Shown: positions 46,935-55,837 of the stretch, in pieces | How the letters are laid out: the number at the start of each line of letters is the position of its first letter | Numbering within the stretch: position 1 is the first letter of the stretch | Origin: an uncultured Prevotella sp. | GTDB taxonomy: Bacteria; Bacteroidota; Bacteroidia; Bacteroidales; Bacteroidaceae | Length of the DNA: 64,000 nucleotides | Reading direction: 5' to 3' | Assembly (NCBI GenBank): GCA_934272845.1 | Contig: CAKQSF010000001.1 | Location: 62,001-126,000 of the forward strand | Notes under the pieces: model-generated | The model's database searches: none | What the model saw: the letters and a program-made list of their open reading frames with translations, nothing else | What the model was told of the DNA's origin: nothing | Translations under genes and position numbers: made by a program

Positions 46935-47495
46935 TTATATTGTCATTATCTCCTTGTTCTTTTCCTCAAGGAGTGCATCGAGTTTTGAAATATACTTATC
47001 GTGTATCTTCTGCAGGCTTGTCTCTGCATCTTTCTCAAGGTCCTCAGACAATCCGTCCTTTATGGCTTTCTTCAACTTGTCCTTCAAGTCGCCACGCACA
47101 TTGCGCACTTCTATCTTCGCTTTCTCAGCAATCTTGCTGCACTGCTTTGCTAATTCGCGACGACGTTCCTCCGTAGGCTGTGGTATTGCGAGACGTATCA
47201 CCTCACCATTATTATCTGGTGTAATACCTACCTCTGAGTCCATGATAGCCTTTTCTATGCTGCGAATAGCCTTTTTGTCCCATGGTTTGATTGCTATTGT
47301 GCGAGCGTCAGGTGTTGTCACCGTAGCCACCTGGTTCAATGGTACCATCATTCCGTATGATTCTACCTTTACTCCGTCAAGTATAGCGATGTTAGCGCGT
47401 CCGGCACGGATGCGTGATAACTGCTCTTCAAGGAACATTGCTGCCATCTCCATGCGCTCTTCCGCGTCTTGGAGCACTTCTTTTACGTCTATCAT
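46935..47495 (-). CDS. frr: Ribosome recycling factor
   Basis: 186 residues, the standard length. The chain begins with a helix (MIDVKEVLQDAEERMEMA), contains IRAGRANIAILDGVKVESYG and LNQVATVTTPDARTI, and ends in the long helices (LEEKNKEIMTI). With EF-G it splits the 70S ribosome after termination. It is first in the operon with rsgA; the -7 box TAAATTTG is upstream. Confidence 0.97.
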   Translation of the reverse strand: MIDVKEVLQDAEERMEMAAMFLEEQLSRIRAGRANIAILDGVKVESYGMMVPLNQVATVTTPDARTIAIKPWDKKAIRSIEKAIMDSEVGITPDNNGEVIRLAIPQPTEERRRELAKQCSKIAEKAKIEVRNVRGDLKDKLKKAIKDGLSEDLEKDAETSLQKIHDKYISKLDALLEEKNKEIMTI

Positions 47496-47539
47496 ATTAG
47501 TTCTTTAGTTTTTTTGTTTTTTCATTATACGATTGACTG

Positions 47540-47547
47540 CAAATTTA
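47540..47547 (-). promoter_or_regulatory. -7 box of frr-rsgA
   Basis: TAAATTTG on the minus strand, 44 bases upstream of the frr ATG at 47495. It diverges from the box at 47611. Confidence 0.62.
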
Positions 47548-47587
47548 CATATTATTTTCCATTCCACAAAATTTTTGCTTGCAAATG

Positions 47588-47618
47588 TTTGTTGAGTTAT
47601 TTTTTTAATGTAATTTTG
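47588..47618 (+). promoter_or_regulatory. Promoter of the ABC substrate-binding protein operon
   Basis: TTTG (47588-47591), 19 bases, TAATTTTG (47611-47618); the ATG at 47650 lies 31 bases downstream. Confidence 0.7.
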
Positions 47619-47649
47619 CAGACTATCATATACAATTACTTTTAACATC

Positions 47650-48780
47650 ATGATTTACAGACTTACTTTTCTTTTTTCATTAGTATACATCCTCTTTTCA
47701 TGCAACAGCAAAACCGACAGTGCTCTGCATGATGACGCTACTAGTATGAAGTACGCTGAACTATTGTCCGTTGACAGAGAGGATAGTTTTACTGTTGTGA
47801 GCATTAGCGATCCATGGCATAAGGGCAAGATGCTTCACCAGTACATACTTGTTCCTAAAGACCAATCTCTGCCGCAAAACATGCCTAAGGGCGACGTTAT
47901 TCGTACGCCTTTGAACAGCACTGCGGTTTTCTCCAGCGTCCACTGTGGTTTGTTTGATGAGATTGGAGCGTTCAACACCATATGCGGTGTATGCGATGCT
48001 CAATATATATATATGGAGAAAGTGCAGCAAGGACTTGCTAGCAAGAGTATTTCTGACTTTGGCAGCAGCATGACCCCTAACATAGAGAAGATTATGGAGC
48101 GCCATCCCGAGGCTATACTGTTATCACCTTTCGAGAACAGTGGTTCCTACGGCAAACTCGGAAAGGTTGGCATTACGCTCATTGAGTGTGCTGATTACAT
48201 GGAGACTAGTCCGCTGGGCAGGGCTGAATGGATTAAGTTCTATGGTTTATTAACTGGTAAGGAACGTACTGCTGACAGCATTTTCTCTGTTGTAGAAGCC
48301 AACTACGAAAGCATTAAGGAACGTGTGGCAAAAGAAAAGACTCATCCTACCGTTGTTACCGAGATGAAGAGTGGCAACACATGGTACATTGCTGGTAATC
48401 GCAGCACTGTGGGAAGGCTTATTGCTGATGCTGGTGGTAAGTATATTTTTAGCGATGTTAACACGTCTGGGGCCCAACCTTTCAGTCCTGAGAAGGCGTT
48501 TATGAGGGCGCAGAAGGCTGATATTTGGCTTATTAAATACAACTACGCCAATGACATGACCAAACAAGCACTGGCGGACGAATGGACTTCTAACAAGTAC
48601 ATGAAGGCGTTTACGGAAGGCAATGTATATGGATGTAACATGGCTTACGCACGTTGGTATGAGGAAACACCGTTCCATCCTGACATTATGCTTGCTGAAT
48701 ATGCCAACATTTTCCACCCCGGACTATTAAAGGACTACAACAATGGTGGTACAAAATACTATAAACGAATACTTAAGTAA
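47650..48780 (+). CDS. ABC transporter substrate-binding lipoprotein (iron/cobalamin type)
   Basis: 376 residues. The lipobox ends at Cys18 (ILFSCNSK), so it is a lipoprotein. The body follows the FepB/BtuF (TroA-like) fold: GLFDEIGAFNTICGVCDA, PNIEKIMERHPEAILLSP, KVGITLIECADYMETSPLG and NTWYIAGNRSTVGRLIADAGG (read in parts). It binds an iron siderophore, haem or cobalamin; the ligand cannot be told. A permease gene follows by 26 bases and a thioredoxin-like gene by two more, so all three form an operon; no ATPase gene is seen. Confidence 0.9.
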   Translation: MIYRLTFLFSLVYILFSCNSKTDSALHDDATSMKYAELLSVDREDSFTVVSISDPWHKGKMLHQYILVPKDQSLPQNMPKGDVIRTPLNSTAVFSSVHCGLFDEIGAFNTICGVCDAQYIYMEKVQQGLASKSISDFGSSMTPNIEKIMERHPEAILLSPFENSGSYGKLGKVGITLIECADYMETSPLGRAEWIKFYGLLTGKERTADSIFSVVEANYESIKERVAKEKTHPTVVTEMKSGNTWYIAGNRSTVGRLIADAGGKYIFSDVNTSGAQPFSPEKAFMRAQKADIWLIKYNYANDMTKQALADEWTSNKYMKAFTEGNVYGCNMAYARWYEETPFHPDIMLAEYANIFHPGLLKDYNNGGTKYYKRILK

Positions 48781-48806
48781 TCTCGCCACGCTGGCTCTAC
48801 ATCCCC

Positions 48807-49844
48807 ATGAAGCATAGAGGTATTATAATAAACTCCACTCTAACGTTGTCTCTCGTCTTATTGACCACTGCTAACCTTCTCTACGGTTCTGTCTGTATAC
48901 CTGCCGACCAGGTAGCGAAAGCCCTGCTGGGCATGCCGCTCGAGAACGAGAGTTGGGGATATATCATCATGGAGTCACGTCTTCCTGAGACTGTCACCGC
49001 CTTGTTTTGCGGTGCTGGTCTCGCCACGTCTGGCCTTCTTTTGCAGACATATTTCCGCAACCCTCTTGCTGGTCCGTCCATTCTCGGCATAACAAGCGGA
49101 GCCAGTCTTGGTGCCGCCATCATCATGCTGTTCATGGGGGGAAGCGTGATTGCAAGCAGCGCATCCTTTTATGGCAATGCTGACGACATGATGATTAGTG
49201 GTTCGCTCGCTGTCACCATTGGCGCTTTCGTAGGTGCCGCCGCGGTGATTGTGTTATTATTAGCACTCAGTCGCATAGTGCGCGGCAACCTCATGTTGCT
49301 CATCGTGGGCATAATGCTCAGTTATCTCACGTCTGCAGCCGTGGCTCTGCTTAACTTTTTTGCCGATACTGAGAACGTCCACAACTACGTAATGTGGGGG
49401 ATGGGCAGTTTCAGCGATGTCAGCATGCAGCAGTTGCCGTGGTTCTGCACCATCAACGTCATTGGCCTTACGCTTGCCGTTACGCTCATTAAGCCTCTCA
49501 ACGCTATTCTCTTGGGGGATGACTATGCCCAGAACCTCGGCATAAACCTGCGTCACGTTCACCATTGCTTACTCATTGCCACGGGCATTCTTACCGCTAT
49601 CTGCACGGCGTTCTGTGGTCCCATAGCCTTCATCGGGCTGGCGGTGCCTCACATTGCACGACTCCTTACATCTACTGCTGACCATGCCGTACTGTTACCT
49701 GCCACCATTCTCACTGGCACATGCCTAGCCCTATTATGTAACATCATCTGTGTAATACCCGAAAACACGATAATTCCCATCAATGCCATCACTCCTATAT
49801 TCGGAGCACCGGTTATTTTATATGTAATATTAAAAAGACGATAA
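48807..49844 (+). CDS. FecCD-family ABC transporter permease
   Basis: 345 residues with about ten membrane helices, as in BtuC/FecC. Typical blocks are SRLPETVTALFCGAGLATSG, YFRNPLAGPSILGITSGASL and GPIAFIGLAVPHIARLL. It works as a dimer in the inner membrane with the binding protein encoded just upstream. The ATPase normally following such genes is absent; the next gene, 2 bases later, encodes a thioredoxin-like lipoprotein. Confidence 0.92.
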   Translation: MKHRGIIINSTLTLSLVLLTTANLLYGSVCIPADQVAKALLGMPLENESWGYIIMESRLPETVTALFCGAGLATSGLLLQTYFRNPLAGPSILGITSGASLGAAIIMLFMGGSVIASSASFYGNADDMMISGSLAVTIGAFVGAAAVIVLLLALSRIVRGNLMLLIVGIMLSYLTSAAVALLNFFADTENVHNYVMWGMGSFSDVSMQQLPWFCTINVIGLTLAVTLIKPLNAILLGDDYAQNLGINLRHVHHCLLIATGILTAICTAFCGPIAFIGLAVPHIARLLTSTADHAVLLPATILTGTCLALLCNIICVIPENTIIPINAITPIFGAPVILYVILKRR

Positions 49845-49846
49845 AT

Positions 49847-50434
49847 ATGAAACATTACTTTCTTCCGCTAATCATTTGTCTCTGCCTCGTATCATGTGGA
49901 CAGAAGAAGGGCGACACATCCAACGACACTACCCGAACAGAACTGTCTGATGCCAACGACGATAACAACACTACGCCGTCTGATCCTAACGAACCGCTCG
50001 TAGGAACAAAGTTTAAGGACTTTACCATGAACGACTTCAATGGCCAAAAACGCAGTCTGTCTGAATACATAGGCAAGGCGAAACAAGGACGAAAGCATTA
50101 CGTACTCGTGGACTTTTGGGCTAGTTGGTGCCAACCATGCATGATGGAAATGCCTAACATTAAAGACAACTGGGAACTGTTTCGTGACAAGGGCTTCGAC
50201 ATTGTTGGCGTTTCTCTCGACTCTGACAAGAGGGCATGGCAGCAGACTATCAACGATAATGGATACGACTGGGTACAATTATGCGACTTCAATAGTTTCG
50301 AATCTCCCGTTGCCGCTCTATACAACATTGAGTACATTCCGTGGAACATACTCATAGATGAGTCTGGCACCATTGTTGCCGCTAACCTTCGAGGTCGGGA
50401 ACTAACTGCGAAACTAAGACAGATATACAAATAA
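49847..50434 (+). CDS. TlpA/ResA-like thioredoxin-fold lipoprotein
   Basis: 195 residues with a lipobox (LVSCG, Cys17), a low-complexity Asp/Asn/Thr-rich linker (about 20-48) and an AhpC/TSA-like thioredoxin fold (GTKFKDFTMNDFNGQKRSL, VDFWASWCQPCMMEMP). The CxxC (WCQPC) is the redox centre. In Bacteroidetes these proteins reduce exported disulphides. Its place after a metal-type ABC transporter suggests reduction of the metal chelate or of the binding protein, which is inference. Confidence 0.9.
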   Translation: MKHYFLPLIICLCLVSCGQKKGDTSNDTTRTELSDANDDNNTTPSDPNEPLVGTKFKDFTMNDFNGQKRSLSEYIGKAKQGRKHYVLVDFWASWCQPCMMEMPNIKDNWELFRDKGFDIVGVSLDSDKRAWQQTINDNGYDWVQLCDFNSFESPVAALYNIEYIPWNILIDESGTIVAANLRGRELTAKLRQIYK

Positions 50435-50501
50435 CACATTAACAGGCTGTAGGCCCAAACTGTACGTAGTCCGCTGATTCTACCTACACCCATAAACAAC
50501 T

Positions 50502-50576
50502 ACTCCAGTACTTGGTGCAAGTACTGGAGTAATCACGCCCAAGTACTGGAGTAATCTCTACCAAGTACTGACGCAA
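50502..50576. repeat. AGTACTGGAGTAATC repeat cluster
   Basis: ACTCCAGTACTT, a 5-base loop and AAGTACTGGAGT form a perfect palindrome (50502-50530), followed by further copies of CAAGTACTGGAGTAATC and CCAAGTACTGACG. The 174-base gap between the convergent genes contains nothing else. Confidence 0.6.
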
Positions 50577-50608
50577 ACACTATGCTTTTAGTTTTTATTC
50601 AGGATACT

Positions 50609-51637
50609 TTATTTTAACATTCTCGGCGTGAACATCGTCATAATCCACCCATATATACCAATAGCCACAACGAGAAGGGTCTGCACGGTATGTACAACAA
50701 GAACGAAGTAAAGCGCTGTAGTGTCAGTTACACCATACAAAATAAGCATGGTCTTGACTGCGAAATGCCATGAACCAGCACCATTCGGCGTTGGCACAAG
50801 CACCGCTATCGAACCTACAATAAATGTAACAAGAGCACACATCATGCTAAGATGTGACGTTTCTACAAAACAGAAGAAGGTGAGGTAATAATGCAGAAAG
50901 TATGATACCCATATCGCTATGCTGTAAAACAAGAACAATGGCACGTTACGCACGCCCTTAACCGACATCACACCGTCACGCAATCCCTGCACCGTGTTCT
51001 TTAGTTTCCCGTAAAACACCAACTTCTTGCGGAATATATAGAAACAAACAAGCGTGGCAACGGCACAGATTATCGTTACGATATAGCCCGTCTGCGAGAA
51101 CGTTCCAAACAGCGCCATAAAGTCATTAAGGCGTGTTCCTGTCTTTGAGAAGAAGGTTATGAACACTGGCATCTGCATCAGCAGAACGGCAACCGTAATT
51201 AATAATATGATAACAGAGTCAACTGCACGTTCCGTTACCACCGTGCCTAAAGCCTTAGCGAAATTGGTTCCCTCTTTGCGCGCTAATACTCCACAACGAG
51301 TAAACTCACCTATACGGGGCACTATGAGTGACGCTGCATAGGAAATGAATATGGAATTAATACACGTAGCGGTGCGTGGTTTCTCGCCAAGCGGCTCTAA
51401 CGACTGCTTCCAACGCCAACCACGAAATGCTTGCGCAAGGACACCAAAAGGGAAAGATGCAAGCATCCACCACCAGTTCACATCATGACGAAGAACCGCT
51501 GCAATGGAATCTAAATCAAATCCTCTGTACATCCAATACAAAATAGCACCGCCAAGAAAGACGGAAAACAAGATATTGGAGCACCTACGCACGTTACGAT
51601 TATTTAAAAAACGACAATATGTAAAAAAAGATAGCAT
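50609..51637 (-). CDS. Flippase-like integral membrane protein (lysylphosphatidylglycerol synthase TM family)
   Basis: 342 residues if translation begins at ATG 51637. A full promoter lies just upstream of that codon (TTTG, 20 bases, TAATTTTG), whereas the upstream ATG at 51700 would precede the promoter. There are 8-9 hydrophobic helices: GGAILYWMYRG at the start, FISYAASLIVPRIGEFTRCG (the characteristic block), IILLITVAVLLMQMPVFI and PTPNGAGSWHFAVKTML near the end. The family includes YbhN-like and MprF-type flippases, which move lipids; the substrate is unknown. It is divergent from rsmA. Confidence 0.82.
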   Translation of the reverse strand: MLSFFTYCRFLNNRNVRRCSNILFSVFLGGAILYWMYRGFDLDSIAAVLRHDVNWWWMLASFPFGVLAQAFRGWRWKQSLEPLGEKPRTATCINSIFISYAASLIVPRIGEFTRCGVLARKEGTNFAKALGTVVTERAVDSVIILLITVAVLLMQMPVFITFFSKTGTRLNDFMALFGTFSQTGYIVTIICAVATLVCFYIFRKKLVFYGKLKNTVQGLRDGVMSVKGVRNVPLFLFYSIAIWVSYFLHYYLTFFCFVETSHLSMMCALVTFIVGSIAVLVPTPNGAGSWHFAVKTMLILYGVTDTTALYFVLVVHTVQTLLVVAIGIYGWIMTMFTPRMLK

Positions 51638-51645
51638 ATCATCGG

Positions 51646-51653
51646 CAAAATTA
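51646..51653 (-). promoter_or_regulatory. -7 box of the flippase-like gene
   Basis: TAATTTTG on the minus strand, with TTTG 20 bases further upstream; only 8 bases separate it from the ATG at 51637, so the mRNA could be nearly leaderless or start further inside. Confidence 0.5.
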
Positions 51654-51727
51654 CTGCAATTAGTCGGAATATCCAAACAATAAAATGTTTTTTTAGACAT
51701 AAATGTTTTTTTTCCAGAATTTTATTG

Positions 51728-51735
51728 TACCTTTG
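51728..51735 (+). promoter_or_regulatory. -7 box of rsmA
   Basis: TACCTTTG, 26 bases upstream of the rsmA ATG at 51762. Confidence 0.62.
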
Positions 51736-51761
51736 TGGTGTTTTTATCAAGCAATAACTTA

Positions 51762-52562
51762 ATGAAACAAGTACGACCAAAGAAGAACCTCGGACAGCAC
51801 TTCCTTACAGACCTCGGCATTGCAAAACGCATTGCTGATACGGTTGATGCGTGTCCTGAAATACCTGTACTGGAGATTGGGCCTGGCATGGGAGTTATGA
51901 CACAATATCTGTACCCCAAGGACAGAGAATTCAAATGTGTGGAGATAGACAAGGAGTCTGTGGCTTACCTTCAAGAGACTTTCCCTAAACTGCAAGGTGG
52001 AATTATAGGTGATGACTTCCTGCGCATGGACCTAAACAAGATATTTGAGGGACGACAGTTCGTGCTAACAGGCAACTATCCGTATGACATTTCATCACAG
52101 ATATTCTTTAAAATGCTTGACAACAAGGACCTCATACCTTGCTGTACGGGCATGATACAGCGTGAGGTTGCACTGCGCATAGCAGCAGAACCTGGCAATA
52201 AGACTTACGGAATACTCTCGGTACTGATACAGGCATGGTATGACACGGAATACCTTTTCACTGTAGACGAGGACGTGTTCAACCCTCCTCCGAAGGTTAA
52301 GTCTGCGGTAATAAGAATGACACGTAACAACCGCACGGACCTAGGATGTGACTGGCCACTGTTCCGCAGATTGGTTAAGACGGTTTTCAACCAACGACGC
52401 AAAATGCTGCGCGTTAGCCTTAAACAGATGTTCAACGCGGAAAACAAACCTAATGCAGAATTCTTTGCACAGGACTTCCTTACAAAACGCCCCGAACAAC
52501 TGACACACGAGGAGTTTGTTAAACTGACAAACATGGTTGCCGACCAACTGGGATATGCCTAA
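51762..52562 (+). CDS. rsmA: 16S rRNA dimethyladenosine transferase RsmA
   Basis: 266 residues from the ATG at 51762 (MKQVRPKKNLGQHFLTD); a GTG further upstream lies in the promoter. The SAM-binding motif is VLEIGPGMGVMT, the catalytic motif IV is NYPYDISSQ (usual NLPY with Tyr for Leu, as in other Bacteroidetes), and the C-terminal helical domain includes VFNQRRKMLRVSL. It dimethylates two adenines at the 3' end of 16S rRNA and is known as KsgA. A short hairpin (52570-52591) follows but no T-run. Confidence 0.96.
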   Translation: MKQVRPKKNLGQHFLTDLGIAKRIADTVDACPEIPVLEIGPGMGVMTQYLYPKDREFKCVEIDKESVAYLQETFPKLQGGIIGDDFLRMDLNKIFEGRQFVLTGNYPYDISSQIFFKMLDNKDLIPCCTGMIQREVALRIAAEPGNKTYGILSVLIQAWYDTEYLFTVDEDVFNPPPKVKSAVIRMTRNNRTDLGCDWPLFRRLVKTVFNQRRKMLRVSLKQMFNAENKPNAEFFAQDFLTKRPEQLTHEEFVKLTNMVADQLGYA

Positions 52563-52634
52563 CCTAGATTGTAGAGAGAAGTTTCTCTACAGTACAACGC
52601 GTTAAAGGAAAATATCATTACAATAATATTAACA

Positions 52635-53255
52635 ATGAAAAAATCTTTAATAAAGGCTACAGTGCTGCTTGCCATGATGTGCAGCGCAAGCACAGCCAAT
52701 GCACAACTCAACAACATTCTGAGCCAAGTAACATCAAATGGCAATAGCGGGATATTGTCAACAATTGGCGGACTGATAACAAGTAAACTCGTCCCTACAT
52801 CAAAGCAAATCGTAGGCACATGGGCTTATCAAGAACCTGCAGTAATGTTCACAAGCAGCAATGCACTGAAAAGCACCGCAAGTTCACTTATATCAAAACA
52901 AATAGAAAAGAAACTGCAGACTTACCTTACTAAGGTAGGAATCAGTAAAAACAATATGTCCATCACATTCTGCGACGATAACACTTTCTACGTGTCAAAG
53001 TCAAACAAGAAAGTGGGCACTGGCACATACACACTTGCTAACAACGAGGTTACTCTTACATTTAAAGGTCGCAAGAACCCATGTAAACTGACGCCTCAAC
53101 TCGACAACGGAACTCTCGTCGTAGTAATGGATGCCACAAAAATCAAAACTTTCTTCGAAGGTATAGGCTCCAATGTATCACAATTAGGAACTGTAACATC
53201 ACTCATGAAGTCTATGGACGGAATGAAGGTTGGCATTCGTCTTAGCAAGAAATAA
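52635..53255 (+). CDS. Exported DUF4923-like (lipocalin-like) protein
   Basis: 206 residues with a signal peptide (MKKSLIKATVLLAMMCSAST, then ANAQ). The mature part contains IVGTWAYQEPAVMF and a series of short strands (MSITFCDDNTFYVSKSNKKV, GTGTYTLANNEVTLTFKGRK), the pattern of the lipocalin-like DUF4923 proteins of Bacteroidetes. They are secreted or periplasmic and of unknown function. The following sstT gene begins 11 bases later. Confidence 0.8.
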   Translation: MKKSLIKATVLLAMMCSASTANAQLNNILSQVTSNGNSGILSTIGGLITSKLVPTSKQIVGTWAYQEPAVMFTSSNALKSTASSLISKQIEKKLQTYLTKVGISKNNMSITFCDDNTFYVSKSNKKVGTGTYTLANNEVTLTFKGRKNPCKLTPQLDNGTLVVVMDATKIKTFFEGIGSNVSQLGTVTSLMKSMDGMKVGIRLSKK

Positions 53256-53266
53256 TTTCTCATCCA

Positions 53267-54508
53267 ATGAACTTTTTAATGTCCATTTTAGAGGCATGGA
53301 GGAACATTCACCTCATGCTTCGTATCTTCTGCGGTATCATTATCGGTTCTGCGCTCGCATTGTTCTGCCCTGGCATCAACGGCATATCTATCCTCGGTAC
53401 GCTTTTCGTAGGCGCACTGAAGGCTGTGGCACCATTACTCGTCGCCGTACTTGTCATTGCCTCCGTTGCCAAAGCCCGTCAGGGACTGGGTGAACGCTTC
53501 AAAACTGTTATCATTCTTTACATGGCGAGCACGCTGATTGCCGCTATCGTTGCCGTATTTGCAAGCAGAATGTTCCCATTGGAACTGGTATTCGCTGGCA
53601 GTAGTAACGTTACGGGCGATGCTGCACCAACACAACTGAGCGAGGTGTTCAACAAACTGGCGAAGGACCTCATGAGTAATCCGGTAAACGCTGTGAGTTC
53701 CGCAAGTTATCTCAGCATACTTTTCTGGTCTATCGTGATGGGCATAGCCCTGAAAAAGACTGCCACAGAGAAGACGGTAAACTTCATACAAGAGACTGCT
53801 GACGCCATATCTCTCATCGTAACATGGATTATACAGTGTGCACCTTTCGGTATTCTCGGACTCGTCTACACCTCTGTTGGAGAAAGCGGACTTGAGATTT
53901 TTACCACATACGGCAAACTCGTGCTACTGCTCGTGGGATGCATGCTCACGGTATCACTCGTCATTAACCCAATCATCAGTGGACTAATGCTCCGCAAAAA
54001 CCCCTACCCTCTCGTATGGCGTTGCCTAAAGGGCAGTGCGGTAAGTGCATTCTTCACACGTTCTTCCGCTGCAAACCTCCCTGTTAACATGAGCCTTTGT
54101 AAGCGCATGGGACTCGATGAGGACTTCTACTCTGTAAGTATTCCGCTCGGTTGTACCATCAACATGGACGGTGCAGCCATCACCATCACCGTAATGACAC
54201 TGACAGCATGCAACACTCTCGGTATTGATGTATCACTAGGAAGTGCACTTCTACTGAGCATCATGGCTACACTCGGTGCATGCGGTTCATCAGGCGTAGC
54301 AGGAGGATCACTATTGCTCATCCCTATGTCATGCGCATTGTTTGGCATAAGCAACGATGTAGCAATGCAGGTAGTGGCAGTAGGCTTTATCATTGGCGTC
54401 ATACAGGACTCTGTTGAAACTGCCCTTAACTCAAGCGGCGACGTAATGTTCACAGCAACAGCAGACCTCTACGACCGTAAGAAAAAGGGAGAGAAAATAG
54501 AACTATAA
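53267..54508 (+). CDS. sstT: Serine/threonine:sodium symporter
   Basis: 413 residues with 8-9 membrane segments and re-entrant loops of the glutamate-transporter (DAACS) family. Landmarks are TRSSAANLPVNM, GCTINMDGAAITITVM and LGACGSSGVAGGS in the C-terminal half, where the substrate and sodium sites lie. The length (SstT is about 414) and start (RIFCGIIIGSALALF) fit the family best. It imports serine and threonine driven by sodium. Confidence 0.93.
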   Translation: MNFLMSILEAWRNIHLMLRIFCGIIIGSALALFCPGINGISILGTLFVGALKAVAPLLVAVLVIASVAKARQGLGERFKTVIILYMASTLIAAIVAVFASRMFPLELVFAGSSNVTGDAAPTQLSEVFNKLAKDLMSNPVNAVSSASYLSILFWSIVMGIALKKTATEKTVNFIQETADAISLIVTWIIQCAPFGILGLVYTSVGESGLEIFTTYGKLVLLLVGCMLTVSLVINPIISGLMLRKNPYPLVWRCLKGSAVSAFFTRSSAANLPVNMSLCKRMGLDEDFYSVSIPLGCTINMDGAAITITVMTLTACNTLGIDVSLGSALLLSIMATLGACGSSGVAGGSLLLIPMSCALFGISNDVAMQVVAVGFIIGVIQDSVETALNSSGDVMFTATADLYDRKKKGEKIEL

Positions 54509-54511
54509 ACA

Positions 54512-54606
54512 CGTAATGCGTAATTCACAATGCGTAATTCATAACTATGCATTGTGTATAATTTTAAAATTATGCATTGTGAATTATGAATTATGAATTA
54601 TAAATT
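54512..54606. repeat. AT-rich TTATGAATTATG-type repeat, second locus
   Basis: Between sstT and mnmA are runs of TAATGCGTAATTCACAATG and TTGTGAATTATGAATTATG on alternating strands, similar to 9403-9538; the last word reaches the mnmA start codon. Confidence 0.65.
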
Positions 54607-55722
54607 ATGAAAAGAATAGCATTACTTCTCTCAGGCGGTGTTGACTCTTCCGTGGCTGCATACGAACTGTGTTCGCAGGGACTGAAACCTGACTGCTTCT
54701 ACATTAAGATTGGGCCAGAAGAAGAAGAGGAATGGGATTGCACTTCAGAGGAAGACCTGGAAATGGCTACCGCTGTGGCAAAACGCTTCGGACTAAAACT
54801 GGAAGTTGTAGACTGTCACCGAGAGTACTGGGACAACGTTACCAAGTACACCATGGAAAAGGTACGCAACGGGTTTACACCTAATCCTGACGTAATGTGC
54901 AACAGACTCATTAAATTTGGAGCCTTCCACGAAAAACGAGGACATGAATATGACCTCATAGCAACAGGTCACTATGCACAGACCGAAGTTGATGAAGAAG
55001 GAAGAAAATGGCTTGTTACTTCTCCAGACCCTGTTAAAGACCAGACAGATTTCCTTGCGCAACTATACGACTGGCAACTTAAAAAGAGCCTATTCCCTAT
55101 CGGACACTATCAGAAGGACGAAGTAAGACAGATAGCAGAACGCGAACATCTCGTTAACGCTAAGCGCAAAGACTCACAGGGGATATGCTTCCTTGGCAAA
55201 ATAAACTATAATGACTACCTCCGCCGTTACCTTGGCGAAAAACCAGGACTGGTGATAGACATCGAGACAGGAAAGAAAGTTGGCATGCACAAGGGACTAT
55301 GGTTCCACACTATCGGGCAGAGACACGGACTCGGTTTCGGGGGGGGACCATGGTTCGCAGTTAAAAAGAACATAAAGAAGAATATCCTTTTCGTCTCACA
55401 CGGATACGACCCAAAGAGCGCATACCGCAAGGATTTCCCCATACACGACATGAATTTCCTTACCTGTAACCCATGGCAACCACGTGAAGGAGAAGAACTC
55501 AAGAAAGGATTACACCTTGCCAACAAAGGCGACACTGTGGAAGTATGCATCAAAATACGCCACACACCTGAATACTTGCCTGCAACACTGGAACTAGGTG
55601 ATACCAATACATACATAGTACACGCCAAAGAACCTATCCATGGCGTAGCGCCAGGACAGTTCTGTGTTATATATGACGCCCAGCATCACCGTTGCTATGG
55701 TTCTGCAGAGATAACAATATAG
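54607..55722 (+). CDS. mnmA: tRNA-specific 2-thiouridylase MnmA
   Basis: 371 residues. The PP-loop is LLSGGVDSSVAAYEL; the catalytic Cys is in NPDVMCNRLIKF and the second, persulphide-carrying Cys in DSQGICFLG. It adds sulphur to the wobble uridine of tRNAs for Lys, Glu and Gln. A run of eight G codes part of a glycine-rich loop (HGLGFGGGPWFA) near residue 244. No TAnnTTTG box was found upstream. Confidence 0.96.
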   Translation: MKRIALLLSGGVDSSVAAYELCSQGLKPDCFYIKIGPEEEEEWDCTSEEDLEMATAVAKRFGLKLEVVDCHREYWDNVTKYTMEKVRNGFTPNPDVMCNRLIKFGAFHEKRGHEYDLIATGHYAQTEVDEEGRKWLVTSPDPVKDQTDFLAQLYDWQLKKSLFPIGHYQKDEVRQIAEREHLVNAKRKDSQGICFLGKINYNDYLRRYLGEKPGLVIDIETGKKVGMHKGLWFHTIGQRHGLGFGGGPWFAVKKNIKKNILFVSHGYDPKSAYRKDFPIHDMNFLTCNPWQPREGEELKKGLHLANKGDTVEVCIKIRHTPEYLPATLELGDTNTYIVHAKEPIHGVAPGQFCVIYDAQHHRCYGSAEITI

Positions 55723-55837
55723 TTAAAGGAAAAAGAACAATACTAAGTAATCTGTTCAAAAAACAACACTATTTAAAGATTAAACATATAAAGGTACAAA
55801 CATAATACCTAAACAAAAACTTAAACATTTATTTTTT

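Noticed and set aside
52570..52591. Terminator after rsmA
   Set aside because: TGTAGAGA / TCTCTACA pairs, but no T-run follows on either strand, so termination is doubtful.
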